Below are positions 45,881 to 56,127 of a stretch of DNA of 64,000 nucleotides, piece after piece. This DNA is from Brevibacterium senegalense (GTDB taxonomy: Bacteria > Actinomycetota > Actinomycetes > Actinomycetales > Brevibacteriaceae). Both the position numbers and the translations under genes were made by a program. Under the pieces are notes generated by a model. That model was not told the DNA's origin, ran no database searches, and worked only from the letters and a program-made list of their open reading frames with translations. The number at the start of each line of letters is the position of its first letter. The first letter of the stretch is position 1. The DNA lies in assembly GCF_000285835.1 (NCBI RefSeq), contig NZ_HE978600.1, forward strand, positions 274,196-338,195, given 5' to 3'.

Positions 45881-48174
45881 GCGCCCGTCGTGGACGCAGG
45901 CCTCGTCACCGCGCAGCAGGGCCAGGTCCGCCGTCAGCGCGATGCTGCCGCACCGGTCGGTGCGCAGCACGGGGATGGGGCCGAACGCCGCAAGGGCGCG
46001 CGGCGCAGGGTGTCCGTACGTGTTGTCCGCCCCCACGGACACGACGCCCACCTGTGCCCGTGCCGCACGGAAGAAGGCCGGTGACAGGTCGCCGCTGCCG
46101 TGGTGCGGGGCGACCAGCACGTCGAGCGGATCCCGATCCGCGAGGTCCCGGACCAGGCGCAGCTGCTCCGCCTCCCCCACGTCCCCGGGCAGCAGGACGC
46201 GCAGACCGTCCACCTCGACGAGCAGCACGAGGGACGCGGCGTTGCCGTCCTCCGCCGACCGCGGCTGCGGCGGCGGCCACAGCACCTCGACGTGCACCCC
46301 GTCCGGCAGCAGCACGGGATCCAGGGGGACACCCGCCGCGGCCGGCGGAGCGATCGGCGCGGCACGCGCCGCCGCCCGTGCGTCCGGCGTCGCGGCCAGG
46401 GCCCGGGGGTGGACGACGACGGCGTCCTCGACCGCGGCGACCGCGTCCGGGAGGGCCCCCACGTGGTCCGCATCGAAGTGCGAGATCGCGATCGTAAGGC
46501 GGGTGATGCCCGAACCGGCCAGGCAGGCAGCAAGCAGCCCCGGCTCGTCCCCGGTGTCGACGAGGAGCGCGTGGTCGCGAGGCCCCTCACGGCTGCGCAC
46601 GAGTGCGGCACTCCCCTGCCCCACGTCGCACACGAGCAGCGACCAGGCGCCCCGTCCCGCCGTCGTGAGGACCGGTGCGGTCAGACCCGAGGCCAGGCAG
46701 GCGAGTGCGGTCACGAGCCCCAGTTCGCGCAGACGGCCCCGGCCCAGGAGCGCGCAGGCCGTCCCCAGCACCAGGCCCAGGGCGACCGCGATCCCCACCG
46801 GCCCGGCCGGCCACCCCAGGGAGGCGCCCGGCAGTCCGGCGCACAGCAGCGCGATCCGTGCGATCCACCATGCGGCCGCCGCTCCCAGTGCACCCACCAC
46901 GCGGGCGGGGAGGCTCAGGACCTCCGCGTCCCCCAGCGCGTGTGCGAGTCCCTCGAGCGCCAGCGCGCCCAGTCCCAGCACCGTCGCCGGTGCCACGGCG
47001 GGGCCCGCCACCGCGTTCGCGACGACCGCGTACGGACTCATGCGCGGATCCAGCAGGATGAGCAGCGGTGAGACGCCCAGCTGCGCGGCGGTCGGGACGG
47101 CGAGGGCCGCGGCCAGGAACCGCGGCATCCCCCGGTCGACCAGCAGGCGCACGAGCGGCGGTGCGAGGAGGATGAGTGCGGCGGTCGCGGCCACCGACAG
47201 GCCGAAACCCACCTCCCGGGCCAGGTGGGGACGGGCGACCAGGAGGATCGTGATCGCGGACGCCAGCACTGCGAGCGTGGGCGTGCCCGCGGGGCGCAGC
47301 AGTCCCACCGCCAGGAGTGCCGCCATCGCCGTCGCACGCATGACGCTGGGCTCCGGCCCCACGACGAACACGTAGCCGGCCGTCACGACCGCGGCGGGGA
47401 GGATCCTCACCCACCAGGGGCTGCGCAGTCCGGCGCAGAGCAGCACGACGACGCCCGCGACGATCGTGATGTTCGATCCGGACACAGCGGTCACATGCGT
47501 GAGCGAGACGGCGCGCATCGCCTCGGTGAGCCCACCGTCCACGTGCGCCACATCCCCCACGACGAGTCCCGGGAGCAGGTCCGCACCGGCGTGGTCCCCA
47601 CCCCCGCCGCGGTGGCGAGCCCCGCGCGCAGCTGCGCCCGGATCCGCCACGCCCGGGCCGGCTCCTCGACGATCCCCTCGACCGTGAACCCCGCCAGGTC
47701 ATCACCCCACCAGTCCAGATGCGCGCGCACCGTCGCGCCGGCCGCAGGGGGCTCGTCCTCCGCGATGAGGGTCGCGCGGCCGAACTCCCCCGTCCCGATC
47801 GTCCGGAACCTGCCGGATTCCGTGGGATGCGCATCGGCCACGAGGCGGACCTCCGCCTGGACCGGCCGCGGCGATTCCGCAGCGGTGAGCGCCTGTGCCC
47901 CGGCCAGCAGTCCCGCCAGCCCTGCGACGACGAGAACGGTCCCCACCGGGGAGGCTCCCCCGCGCGAGCGCGCCCGCCGCAGCAGCAGGGCGGCCCCCGC
48001 TGCCGTCAGGAGGCACGCGAGGACCAGTGCGGGGACCCCCGCGGCCAGGGAGCAGCCCCACGCGCAGACGGCCGCCGCCACCACCCGCACCGTCCCGATC
48101 CGGTCGCGCAGCCGGGCGAGCACACGACGGGCGCGGGAACGTCGTACGCCGACCCGCCCCCGCGCCCGGCTCAC
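45878..48174 (-). pseudogene. comEC: competence protein ComEC/Rec2, frameshifted
   Basis: DNA-uptake channel. Frame A runs from GTG 48174 to about 47600 and encodes the N-terminal membrane segments and DUF4131 part; frame B continues to 45878 and encodes the competence membrane domain (LTHVTAVSGSNITIVAGV) and the C-terminal metallo-beta-lactamase domain (SHFDADHVGALP, APHHGSG). Frames A and B are both open over 47491-47650. Adding one C (plus strand) in the run 47596-47599 (or 47601-47605) restores LATAAGVGDHAGADLLPGLVVGD, a normal ComEC sequence. Either a real -1 mutation, a sequencing error, or slippage at G-runs. GTGA overlap with comEA. Confidence 0.88.
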
Positions 48175-48977
48175 CCCACCGTCACCGCATCACGGATCGC
48201 CGCGAGCGTCGCGTCGCCGATGCCCGTGACGTCCAGCAGTTCCTCGACGGAGCCGAACCGGCCCACCGCCTCCCGGTGGTCGAGGATCGCCTGCGCCGTG
48301 ACCGGTCCGATCCCCTGCAGCGTCTGCAGCTGCTCCAGGTCCGCCGTGTTGAGGTCGAGGAGCGGTTCCCCGCCCTCCGCGGGACCGGCGCCCCCTGTGT
48401 CCCCGGTCCCGCCGGCCTCGGGGAGCGCGGCCGGCGGTTCCTCCCCCTGGCGCGGCACGCGGATCTGCTCCCCGTCGACCAGCGTGCGGGCCAGATTCAC
48501 CCCGTCCGTGTCCGCGTCCGCCAGCGGACCGCCGGCGGCCTCGAGCGCGTCGCCGACCCGTGCGTGGGCGGGCAGCTCGACGACCCCGGGCCGCACGACC
48601 GCACCGACGACGTGGACGACGACCGGAGATTCCTGCCCCGTGGTGGGCCCCGCGGTCGTCCCGGCTGCCTCGGTCCACTCCGGTGCCGCCTCCTGGCCGT
48701 CGGGTGCGACGACCGGTTCCTCACCGCCGGACAGCAGTGAGGGGGCGAGCACGACGACGAGCACACCGCTGAGGACGACGCCCAGCAGGACGAGCAGGAG
48801 TGTGCGCGTGAGACCCGGGCGGACACCCCGGGGCTCGTCGTCCACCCAGGCGGCGTCCTCGTCGACCGCGAGGGCGTCCTCAGGGTCGAGGTCGTCCTCG
48901 CGGTCCGCGGGCGTCCAGCCGCGCTCCCCGCTGCGGGCCAGCAGCGCGGAGAAGCGGTCTGCAGGTGAGGTACTCAT
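48171..48977 (-). CDS. comEA: competence protein ComEA
   Basis: 268 aa. Acidic cytoplasmic N-terminus (about 60 aa), one membrane segment (about 58-80), a disordered stalk, SLBB domain (VHVVGAVVRPGVVELPAHARVGDALEAAGG), and helix-hairpin-helix DNA-binding end (LNTADLEQLQTLQGIGPVTAQAILDHREAVGRFGSVEELLDVTGIG). Intact. ATG at 48977 gives the expected topology; an earlier ATG lies 26 codons upstream in non-homologous sequence. The 194-nt gap upstream of it (to degV) holds a small 6-bp hairpin at 49070-49087 and nothing else I recognise. Confidence 0.9.
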   Translation of the reverse strand: MSTSPADRFSALLARSGERGWTPADREDDLDPEDALAVDEDAAWVDDEPRGVRPGLTRTLLLVLLGVVLSGVLVVVLAPSLLSGGEEPVVAPDGQEAAPEWTEAAGTTAGPTTGQESPVVVHVVGAVVRPGVVELPAHARVGDALEAAGGPLADADTDGVNLARTLVDGEQIRVPRQGEEPPAALPEAGGTGDTGGAGPAEGGEPLLDLNTADLEQLQTLQGIGPVTAQAILDHREAVGRFGSVEELLDVTGIGDATLAAIRDAVTVG

Positions 48978-49171
48978 GCCGGCCAGAGTGGCGTGCCCGC
49001 CCCGACACGGCGATCGGGACGGCGCGCCTGTGGATCGAGCCGGCGCCGTCCCCACGATCGGGTGCGCGGGGAGGTCGACTTACCTCCACGTCTGTGACCG
49101 CGACCGGCACGACGAACAGGACGCCGACGGATGTGTTCGCAAGGGTCCCCGGACGATGTGGAACCGTTGCC

Positions 49172-50098
49172 TCAGCTGCGGCCGCGCACCACCACGCCCA
49201 CGGCGCCCGGTCCCACGTGCGCGACGATGACCGGGGACAGCACGCCCTCCGACAGTGCCCAGCCCTCGTCCTCCGCCACCTCCGCCAGTGCGTCGCGGAC
49301 CGCCCGCGCGTCCTCCCCAGCGGCGTCGAGCGACCCCTCCGAGACGAGCACGACGATCTCGCAGTCCCCCAGCGTCCGCGCGGTCGCGAGCGACTCCGCG
49401 GTCATGCGGGCGTGCGCCTTCCGCAGGGTCCGCACCCGTGCGCGTGTGTCGACGACACCGTCGGTGAGGCCCAGCACCGGCACGATCGAGAGCGCGCGAC
49501 CCACCAGCGAGGCCGCCCGGCCGATGCGTCCGCCCCGTTCCAGGTGCTCGAGCGTCGCGGGGCAGAAGAGGGTCTGCGTCTCCTCCCGCAGGTAGTCCTC
49601 CGCCGCCGCACGCAGCGCTGCCGCCCCGCGGCCGCGGGCCGCGCCGTCCGCGATGAGGAGGGCGGCACCTCCGGCCGCGGCAGAGGTGGTGGCCGAATCG
49701 AGGACGGTGACCGGGACCTCGGCGGATGCACCGGCGCGGACCGCGGAGTCATGGGTCCCGGACAGGGCGCGGGAGATCGTGAGGATCAGGACATGGTCCG
49801 CACCGGCGACGGCGAGATCCGCGATCGCCCGGGCGAAGTCGTCCGGCGCCGGCATCGAGGTGGACGCCCGGGCCCCCTCCGCCATCGCACGACACAGCTC
49901 CAGCGGCGGCAGTGCACCGTCGACGTGGGGCTCGTCGTCGACGAGCACTGTGAGCGGAACGACCGCGAAGCGGGAGTCGAGGTCGCGTGAGACCCGTGCG
50001 GCCTCGTCCGCGCGCAGCAGCACGGTCGAGTCGACGATGAGCCCGATCTGACCCGCACCGCTGTCCTCCCCCGGACGGTGGCCCCGCTCGCCCGTCAC
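49172..50098 (-). CDS. DegV-family fatty-acid-binding protein
   Basis: 308 aa. IGLIVDSTVLL, STSMPAPDDFARAI, LTISRALSGTH, LDSATTSAAAG and GGRIGRAA are the DegV pattern; the family binds fatty acids and partners with fatty-acid kinase FakA, which is not adjacent. GTG 50098 overlaps the ugd stop (GTGA). Placement between comEA and leuS is common in actinobacteria. Confidence 0.88.
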   Translation of the reverse strand: MTGERGHRPGEDSGAGQIGLIVDSTVLLRADEAARVSRDLDSRFAVVPLTVLVDDEPHVDGALPPLELCRAMAEGARASTSMPAPDDFARAIADLAVAGADHVLILTISRALSGTHDSAVRAGASAEVPVTVLDSATTSAAAGGAALLIADGAARGRGAAALRAAAEDYLREETQTLFCPATLEHLERGGRIGRAASLVGRALSIVPVLGLTDGVVDTRARVRTLRKAHARMTAESLATARTLGDCEIVVLVSEGSLDAAGEDARAVRDALAEVAEDEGWALSEGVLSPVIVAHVGPGAVGVVVRGRS

Positions 50099-51405
50099 GG
50101 TCGTCCGAGGGCGCGATAGGTCCAGCCGGCCGCGCGCCACTGCGCGGGGTCCAGCACGTTGCGGCCGTCGAGGATGCGCGGGGTGTCGACGAGGGCGCCC
50201 GTCGCGACGGGATCGAGCGAACGGTACTGCGTCCACTCCGTGAGGAGGAGGACGAGGCCCGCTCCCGTGAGAGCCGTCTCGAGGTCGTGCTCGTAGTCGA
50301 GGCCCGGCTCGCGGCGGCGGGCGTTCGCGATCGCCTCCGGGTCCGTCACGGTGACACGAGCTCCGTGCTCCGCCAGCCCGGCGGCGACGGCGAGGGCCGG
50401 AGAATCGCGCGTGTCGTCGCTGTCCGGCTTGAAGGCGGCGCCCAGCACCGTGACGGGCACGCCGTCGACGGAACCGCCGCACACGTCCAGTGCCAACTCG
50501 ATCATCCGATCGCGCCGACGCAGGTTGATCGCGTCGATCTCCTTGAGGAAGCTGACGGCGTCGCCAGCCCCCAGATCGTCCGCGCGGGCGATGAACGCGC
50601 GGATGTCCTTGGGCAGGCAGCCACCGCCGAAGCCCAGGCCCGCGTTGAGGAACTTCCGACCGATCCGGTCATCGATCCCGATCGCATCCGCCAGCACCGT
50701 CACGTCGCCGCCGGCCGTCTCGCACAGCTCCGCCATCGCGTTGATGAACGAGATCTTCGTCGCGAGGAACGAGTTGGCCGCTGTCTTGACGAGCTCCGCC
50801 GTGGGGTAGTCCGCGACGATGCGGGGGATGTCCTTCGCCAGCAGCGCCGCGTAGACCTCGTCGAGCTGCTCCTGCGCACGCGCGCCGGCGTCTCCGCCCG
50901 GCACGCCGTAGACCAGCCGGTCGGGCGACAGCGTGTCCTGGACGGCCTTCCCCTCGCGCAGGAACTCCGGGTTCCACGCGAGTTCCGCACCGGAGGCGCG
51001 CACCTGCTCCGCCAGACCCGCCGCGGTGCCCACCGGGACGGTCGACTTGCCCACGACGAGGTCGCCGGGGCTCAGGTGCGGCAGGATCGAGTCGACCGCC
51101 GCCGCGACGTACGTGAGGTCCGCGTGCAGTCCGTCCGCGCGCTGGGGCGTCCCCACGCAGATGAAGTGGACGCTCGCCGCCGCCACTGCGGAGGCGTCGG
51201 ACGTGAAGGTGAGGCGTCCGGTGTCCTGGGTCTGCCCCAGCAGCTCCGGCAGGCCCGGCTCGAAGAAGGGCGCGCGCGCCGCGGACAGCTCCGCGAGCTT
51301 CGCCTCATCGACGTCGACGCCGATGACCGTGTGTCCCAGCGAGGCCATCGACGCGGCGTGCACCGCTCCCAGATACCCGACCCCGATCACGGACACTGTC
51401 GTCAT
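50095..51405 (-). CDS. ugd: UDP-glucose/GDP-mannose dehydrogenase family protein
   Basis: 436 aa. Rossmann GVGYLGAVHAASM, STVPVGTA, the catalytic cysteine C263 in GFGGGCLPKDIRAF, and C-terminal UDP-binding domain (LGAAFKPDSDDTRDSPAL). Most likely UDP-glucose 6-dehydrogenase making UDP-glucuronate for a cell-surface polymer, but the substrate is inferred. AGGAG stands close to the ATG (4-nt spacing). No other sugar genes are nearby. Confidence 0.92.
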   Translation of the reverse strand: MTTVSVIGVGYLGAVHAASMASLGHTVIGVDVDEAKLAELSAARAPFFEPGLPELLGQTQDTGRLTFTSDASAVAAASVHFICVGTPQRADGLHADLTYVAAAVDSILPHLSPGDLVVGKSTVPVGTAAGLAEQVRASGAELAWNPEFLREGKAVQDTLSPDRLVYGVPGGDAGARAQEQLDEVYAALLAKDIPRIVADYPTAELVKTAANSFLATKISFINAMAELCETAGGDVTVLADAIGIDDRIGRKFLNAGLGFGGGCLPKDIRAFIARADDLGAGDAVSFLKEIDAINLRRRDRMIELALDVCGGSVDGVPVTVLGAAFKPDSDDTRDSPALAVAAGLAEHGARVTVTDPEAIANARRREPGLDYEHDLETALTGAGLVLLLTEWTQYRSLDPVATGALVDTPRILDGRNVLDPAQWRAAGWTYRALGRP

Positions 51406-51503
51406 GGTTCTCCTCAGCTTCGAACGGTGGTGGCACACCCGGCGGGCGTGCGCGCCGCGACGCGCGGCGTCCGGAACAGCATAGGCGACGGGGTGGGCGC
51501 GGG

Positions 51504-51509
51504 TAGTCT
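51504..51509 (+). promoter_or_regulatory. -10 box, probable leaderless promoter of the 51.5-kb gene
   Basis: TAGTCT, 6-nt spacer, GTG 51516, no ribosome site. Confidence 0.55.
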
Positions 51510-51515
51510 GGGCGC

Positions 51516-52214
51516 GTGAAGCGAATCGGTGACTTCCTCGTGAATACTCCCTCAGCCGTCGTCGTGCTGGCGGCGGCGGCGATCCTGCTCGTGTGCGCAC
51601 TCATCCCGACGCTGCACTCGATCGCATGGCTCCTGCTGCTGGTCGCGGTGCTGGTGGCGGTCATCGCCGCCCTGGGCTGGTCTCGCACGTGGACTCACCT
51701 GCAGGACCGGATCGACGTCCTGCAGTCGAGCACCGCGGACGCGTACGAGACGTACACCCCGGTGACGCTCACGCAGACACCGCAGGAGGAGCTCGCGCAG
51801 GCGGACAGCACGGCGGCGCAGACGATCGTGTCCCTCCTCCCGGAGGACGACGGGCTCATCCGCCGTCTGCGGATCGATGCGGAGATGACGGTGTTCCCCC
51901 AGGACGCGGTCGCCCCGCTCCAGACATTCCTGGCGGACTGCAGCGCGACCCGCTTCGACGATCCCGCGGCGCATCGGGCCTTCATGGACCTCTACCGGGC
52001 CGCGCGGACGCTCCACGACTGGATCCGCCAGGAGACGGAGACCGCCGAGGCCGCCCCCGGTGACCGTGTCCTCATCCCGGGCGACCGGCGCGAGTCCGGC
52101 TGGAAGGCGTTCAACGAGGCGAAGCGGACCGGCGAGCGGCGCGCGGACGCGCTGCTGGCCGCCCGAGCCGAGTTCTCCCGGGTCCTCCTGGTCAGCCAGA
52201 TCCTCGAGGACTGA
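51516..52214 (+). CDS. hypothetical protein with two membrane segments
   Basis: 232 aa, family not recognised. Membrane segments about 13-31 and 34-54 form an N-terminal hairpin (both ends inside), followed by a soluble helical domain of 178 residues with a short acidic first part and a charged C-terminus (RADALLAARAEFSRVLLVSQILED). No catalytic motif seen. Opposite strand to its neighbours ugd and nadE. Confidence 0.75.
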   Translation: MKRIGDFLVNTPSAVVVLAAAAILLVCALIPTLHSIAWLLLLVAVLVAVIAALGWSRTWTHLQDRIDVLQSSTADAYETYTPVTLTQTPQEELAQADSTAAQTIVSLLPEDDGLIRRLRIDAEMTVFPQDAVAPLQTFLADCSATRFDDPAAHRAFMDLYRAARTLHDWIRQETETAEAAPGDRVLIPGDRRESGWKAFNEAKRTGERRADALLAARAEFSRVLLVSQILED

Positions 52215-52239
52215 GGTCGCCCAGGGCAGAGGAGCCGCC

Positions 52240-53058
52240 TCACCACCAGGTGTCGGCGGGCCCCGGCGGGGTGCGGCGCTTGTGCTCCGTGGACCGGTAG
52301 CGCTCGAGGATCGCGTGGGCGATGCCGTCCGCGACCTCGTGCCCCTCGAGGAAGTCGTCGATCTGCTCGTACGTGAGCCCCAGTGAGCTCTCGTCCGTCT
52401 GACCCGGCTGCTCGTCCAGCAGATCCGCGGTGGGCACCTTCCGCCACAGCCGGTCCGGGCTGCCCAGGGCCCTCAGCATGGCGGCGCCCTGTCGCTTCGT
52501 GAGCCCGGTGAGCGGCGCGACATCGACGGCGCCGTCCCCGTGCTTCGTGAAGAAGCCGGTGACGGCCTCCGCGGCGTGGTCCGTGCCCACGACGAGCGCC
52601 CCGCGGTCGCCGGCGATCGCGTACTGCGCGATCATCCGCATGCGCGCCTTCACGTTGCCGCGGTGGAAGTCCGGCAGACGACGGCCGGTGGCCGTGTCGT
52701 GGGTCGCGACGAGGGCGTCCGTCGCAGGAGCGATGTCGACGTCCACGACCTCGTCCGGCCCGATGAAGTCGAGTGCGGCGTCCGCGTCCGCCGCGTCCGC
52801 CTGGACCCCGTAGGGCAGGCGGACGGCGATGAAGCGCGCCGCGGCACCCTGCTGGCGCAGGTCCTCGACCGCCAGCTGGCAGAGGCGGCCCGCCAGGCTG
52901 GAGTCCTGGCCGCCGGAGATCCCCAGGACCAGCCCCCGCGCGCCCGTCCGACGCACGTACTCGACGAGGAAGCGGATCCGGCGCTCGACCTCACGATGGG
53001 GATCGAGCTCCGGCACGACGTGCAGCGCGGCACGGATGTCGTCGGGGATGACGGGCAT
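52240..53058 (-). CDS. nadE: ammonia-dependent NAD+ synthetase
   Basis: 272 aa, NAD synthesis from deamido-NAD. P-loop S48-GGQDS53 ([14 protein letters not shown]), [39 protein letters not shown]. The glutaminase domain is absent, so it is the short form using ammonia. AGGAGG precedes the ATG by 5 nt. It starts 30 nt after the leuS stop, so likely shares the leuS transcript. Confidence 0.95.
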   Translation of the reverse strand: MPVIPDDIRAALHVVPELDPHREVERRIRFLVEYVRRTGARGLVLGISGGQDSSLAGRLCQLAVEDLRQQGAAARFIAVRLPYGVQADAADADAALDFIGPDEVVDVDIAPATDALVATHDTATGRRLPDFHRGNVKARMRMIAQYAIAGDRGALVVGTDHAAEAVTGFFTKHGDGAVDVAPLTGLTKRQGAAMLRALGSPDRLWRKVPTADLLDEQPGQTDESSLGLTYEQIDDFLEGHEVADGIAHAILERYRSTEHKRRTPPGPADTWW

Positions 53059-53088
53059 GGTGACCTCCTGACGTTCGACGGTCCGGAC

Positions 53089-55962
53089 TCAGGCGTCCGG
53101 GACGATGTTGACGAGCTTGGGTGCTCGCACGATGACCTTCCGCACGCCCGCATCGCCCAGCGCCCGCCGGGCGCCGTCGGATTCCAGCGCCAGCGCCTCG
53201 AGCTCCGCCTCGCTGATGTCCGGGGACACGTCGAGGCGCGCGCGGACCTTGCCCTTGACCTGGACGACCGCGGTGACCGTGTCCGCCACGAGGTGCTGCG
53301 GGTCCGCCTGGGGGAACGATGCGTAGGCCAGCGAGGACTCGTGCCCCAGGCGCTCCCACAGCTCCTCCGCCAGGTGCGGGGCCAGTGGCGCCAGCATGAG
53401 GACGAGCGGTTCGATCGCCTCGCGCGGCACCGTCCCCTCCTTCGTGAGGTGGTTCGTCAGCACGATGAGCTTCGAGACGGCCGTGTTGTTGCGGAAGTGC
53501 TCGAGGTCGTCGCGGACGCCGGCGATCGTCTGGTGCAGGATGCGCAGGGTCGCAGTGTCCGCGCCCGTCTCGTCGACGCGCACGGCTCCCGTCGCCTCGT
53601 CGATGACGAGACGCCAGACGCGCTGCAGGAACCGGTGGGCGCCCACGACGGCGCGGGTCTCCCACGCGCGGGACACCTCCAGCGGGCCCATCGACATCTC
53701 GTAGACGCGGAAGGTGTCCGCACCGTACTGCTCGTACATCTCGTCCGGAGTCACGACGTTCTTGAGCGACTTGCCCATCTTGCCGTACTCGCGGTTGACC
53801 TGCTGCCCGTCGTGCCACCACGTGGAGGTGCCGTCGTCCGCGACCCGCTCCTCGACCTCGTCCGCTGAGACGTACGCGCCGCGGGAGTCGGTGAACGCGT
53901 AGGCCTGGATGTACCCCTGGTTGATGAGCTTGTGGAACGGCTCGAACGACGAGGAGTGGCCCAGGTCGAAGAGGACCTTGTGCCAGAAGCGCGAGTACAG
54001 GAGGTGGAGCACAGCGTGCTCGACACCGCCCACGTACAGGTCCGCGCCGCCGGCGGGCTTGTGGGCGGTGGGGCCCAGCCAGTACTGCTCGTTCTCGCCC
54101 GCGACGAAGGCGTCCACGTTCGTCGGATCGGCATAGCGGAACTGGTACCAGGACGAGCCCGCCCAGTTGGGCATCGTGTTCGTGTCGCGGCGGTAGGTCC
54201 GAGGCCCGTCGCCCAGATCCAGCTCGACCTCGACCCAGTCGCTGTTGCGGCTCAGCGGTGCCTCCGGCTCGCTGTCGACGTCGTCGGGCGCGAAGGTGCG
54301 CGGCGAGAAGTCCGGCACCTCCGGCAGGTCGACCGGCAGCATCTCGTCCGGGATCGCGTGGGGCGCCCCGTCCTCGTCGTACACGATGGGGAACGGCTCG
54401 CCCCAGTAGCGCTGACGGGAGAACAGCCAGTCGCGCAGCCGGTACTGGGTCGACGCCGTCGCCAGTCCGCGCGCCTCCAGCCACGCGAGCATCGCGGCCT
54501 TCGCCTCGTCGATCGAGGTGCCGTTCAGGTCGATGTCCGCGTTCGCGGAGTTGATCTTCGCGCCCTCGCCGGTGAAGACCGTGTCCTCGTCGTGGTCGGC
54601 GGGCGGCTGCACGGTGCGCCGGTACGGCAGGCCGAACGCCTTCGCGAAGTCCCAGTCGCGCGCGTCCTCTCCCGGCACGCCCATGACCGCACCGGTGCCG
54701 TAGTTCATGAGCACGTAGTCCGCGACGAAGACGGGCAGCGACTCGCCGGTCGCGGGGTTCTGCACCCGCGTGCCGGTGTACACACCGGTCTTCGTCCGGT
54801 CCTCCTGGCGCTGGGCAGAGGTCTTGGCCGCGGCCGCGCGCCGGTATGCGGCGATCGCCTGTGCGGGTGCGTCCCCGTCTCCGCGCCAGGCCGCGGGCAC
54901 GTCGTCCGCCCACTGCTCGACGGTCAGCTCGTCGACCAGCGGGTGCTCCGGCGACAGGACCAGGTACGTCGTGCCGAACAGGGTGTCCGCGCGCGTCGTG
55001 TAGACCTCGATCTCCCGGTGGTCCACGGGGAACCGGATGAGCGCGCCGGTCGAGCGGCCGATCCAGTTGCGCTGCATCTGCTTGACCGCGTCCGGCCAGT
55101 CGACCAGGTCCAGGTCGTCGGCCAGCCGGTCCGCGTACGCGGTGATGCGCATGTTCCACTGGCGCAGCGTGCGGGTGAAGACGGGGAAGTTGCCGCGCTC
55201 GGAACGCCCCTCCGCCGTCACCTCCTCGTTCGCCAGGACGGTGCCCAGTCCCGGGCACCAGTTGACCGGGGAGTCGGAGATGTAGGCGAGCCGGTGCTCC
55301 TGGAGCACGTCCTCACGCTGCGCGGGGGTCAGTTCCGCCCACGCCCGATCACGGCCCGTGTCGCGGCCGGCCTCGAACTGCCGGACCAGGGTCTCGATGG
55401 GGCGGGCCGCACCGGCGCCGTCCCCGGCCTCGGGGTCGTACCAGCTGTTGAAGATCTGCAGGAAGATCCACTGCGTCCACCGCACGAACTCCGGGTCCGT
55501 CGTGGAGAAGGTGCGGTCCGCGTCATGGCCCAGGCCCAGCCGCGACAGCTGGCGGCGCATGTTCGCGATGTTCTCCTCTGTCGTCACCCGGGGATGCTGC
55601 CCCGTCTGGACGGCGTACTGCTCCGCCGGCAGGCCGAACGAGTCGTACCCCAGCGCGTGCATGACGTTGTGGCCGCGCATCCGGTGGTAGCGGGCGTAGA
55701 CGTCCGTCGCGAGGTAGCCCAGCGGGTGCCCCACGTGCAGGCCGCGACCGGACGGGTAGGGGAACATGTCCATGAGGTAGACGTGCTCCCGGTCGCCTGC
55801 CGGGCGGTCCGGGGCGGCCTGTGCCAGGTCGCCCACGGGATTGGGCGCGGCGAACGTCTTCTCCTGGGCCCACCGCTGCTGCCACCGGCGCTCGATCCGA
55901 TCTGCGAGCTGGGCGTCGTACCGGTGGTCGACGGGGCTCGTCTGGTCGGAGGCTGCGGTCAT
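53089..55962 (-). CDS. leuS: leucyl-tRNA synthetase
   Basis: 957 aa class I synthetase. HIGH-type H76-V-G-H79 ([15 protein letters not shown]), CP1 editing domain, a leucine-specific region, KMSKS-type GKMGKSLKN, and a C-terminal anticodon domain. The ATG at 55962 has AAGGA 8 nt upstream; an ATG 21 codons earlier has no homology. TAGGAT (56001-56006) is its likely -10, divergent from the acyl-CoA synthetase promoter. Confidence 0.97.
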   Translation of the reverse strand: MTAASDQTSPVDHRYDAQLADRIERRWQQRWAQEKTFAAPNPVGDLAQAAPDRPAGDREHVYLMDMFPYPSGRGLHVGHPLGYLATDVYARYHRMRGHNVMHALGYDSFGLPAEQYAVQTGQHPRVTTEENIANMRRQLSRLGLGHDADRTFSTTDPEFVRWTQWIFLQIFNSWYDPEAGDGAGAARPIETLVRQFEAGRDTGRDRAWAELTPAQREDVLQEHRLAYISDSPVNWCPGLGTVLANEEVTAEGRSERGNFPVFTRTLRQWNMRITAYADRLADDLDLVDWPDAVKQMQRNWIGRSTGALIRFPVDHREIEVYTTRADTLFGTTYLVLSPEHPLVDELTVEQWADDVPAAWRGDGDAPAQAIAAYRRAAAAKTSAQRQEDRTKTGVYTGTRVQNPATGESLPVFVADYVLMNYGTGAVMGVPGEDARDWDFAKAFGLPYRRTVQPPADHDEDTVFTGEGAKINSANADIDLNGTSIDEAKAAMLAWLEARGLATASTQYRLRDWLFSRQRYWGEPFPIVYDEDGAPHAIPDEMLPVDLPEVPDFSPRTFAPDDVDSEPEAPLSRNSDWVEVELDLGDGPRTYRRDTNTMPNWAGSSWYQFRYADPTNVDAFVAGENEQYWLGPTAHKPAGGADLYVGGVEHAVLHLLYSRFWHKVLFDLGHSSSFEPFHKLINQGYIQAYAFTDSRGAYVSADEVEERVADDGTSTWWHDGQQVNREYGKMGKSLKNVVTPDEMYEQYGADTFRVYEMSMGPLEVSRAWETRAVVGAHRFLQRVWRLVIDEATGAVRVDETGADTATLRILHQTIAGVRDDLEHFRNNTAVSKLIVLTNHLTKEGTVPREAIEPLVLMLAPLAPHLAEELWERLGHESSLAYASFPQADPQHLVADTVTAVVQVKGKVRARLDVSPDISEAELEALALESDGARRALGDAGVRKVIVRAPKLVNIVPDA

Positions 55963-56000
55963 CGGTGGGATCCTTCCGGGTCGGGGCGGGAGACTGCTCC

Positions 56001-56006
56001 ATCCTA
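56001..56006 (-). promoter_or_regulatory. -10 box of leuS
   Basis: TAGGAT about 38 nt before the start codon. Confidence 0.45.
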
Positions 56007-56030
56007 GACCTCCGAGTCCCGGCACGACGA

Positions 56031-56060
56031 TTAGTGACGGAGGTTACGTCCCCGTAGGAT
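56031..56060 (+). promoter_or_regulatory. promoter of the acyl-CoA synthetase gene
   Basis: -35 TTAGTG (56031-56036), 18-bp spacer, -10 TAGGAT (56055-56060); leader of about 60 nt to ATG 56128. Confidence 0.5.
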
Positions 56061-56127
56061 GAGGCCAGCGGCCGACCATCCACCGGCACCCGTCAGACTT
56101 CCGCAGCAGACGCAGAGAGGCACAGAC

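Noticed and set aside
49070..49087. 6-bp hairpin upstream of comEA
   Set aside because: Common by chance in GC-rich DNA; no partner motif.
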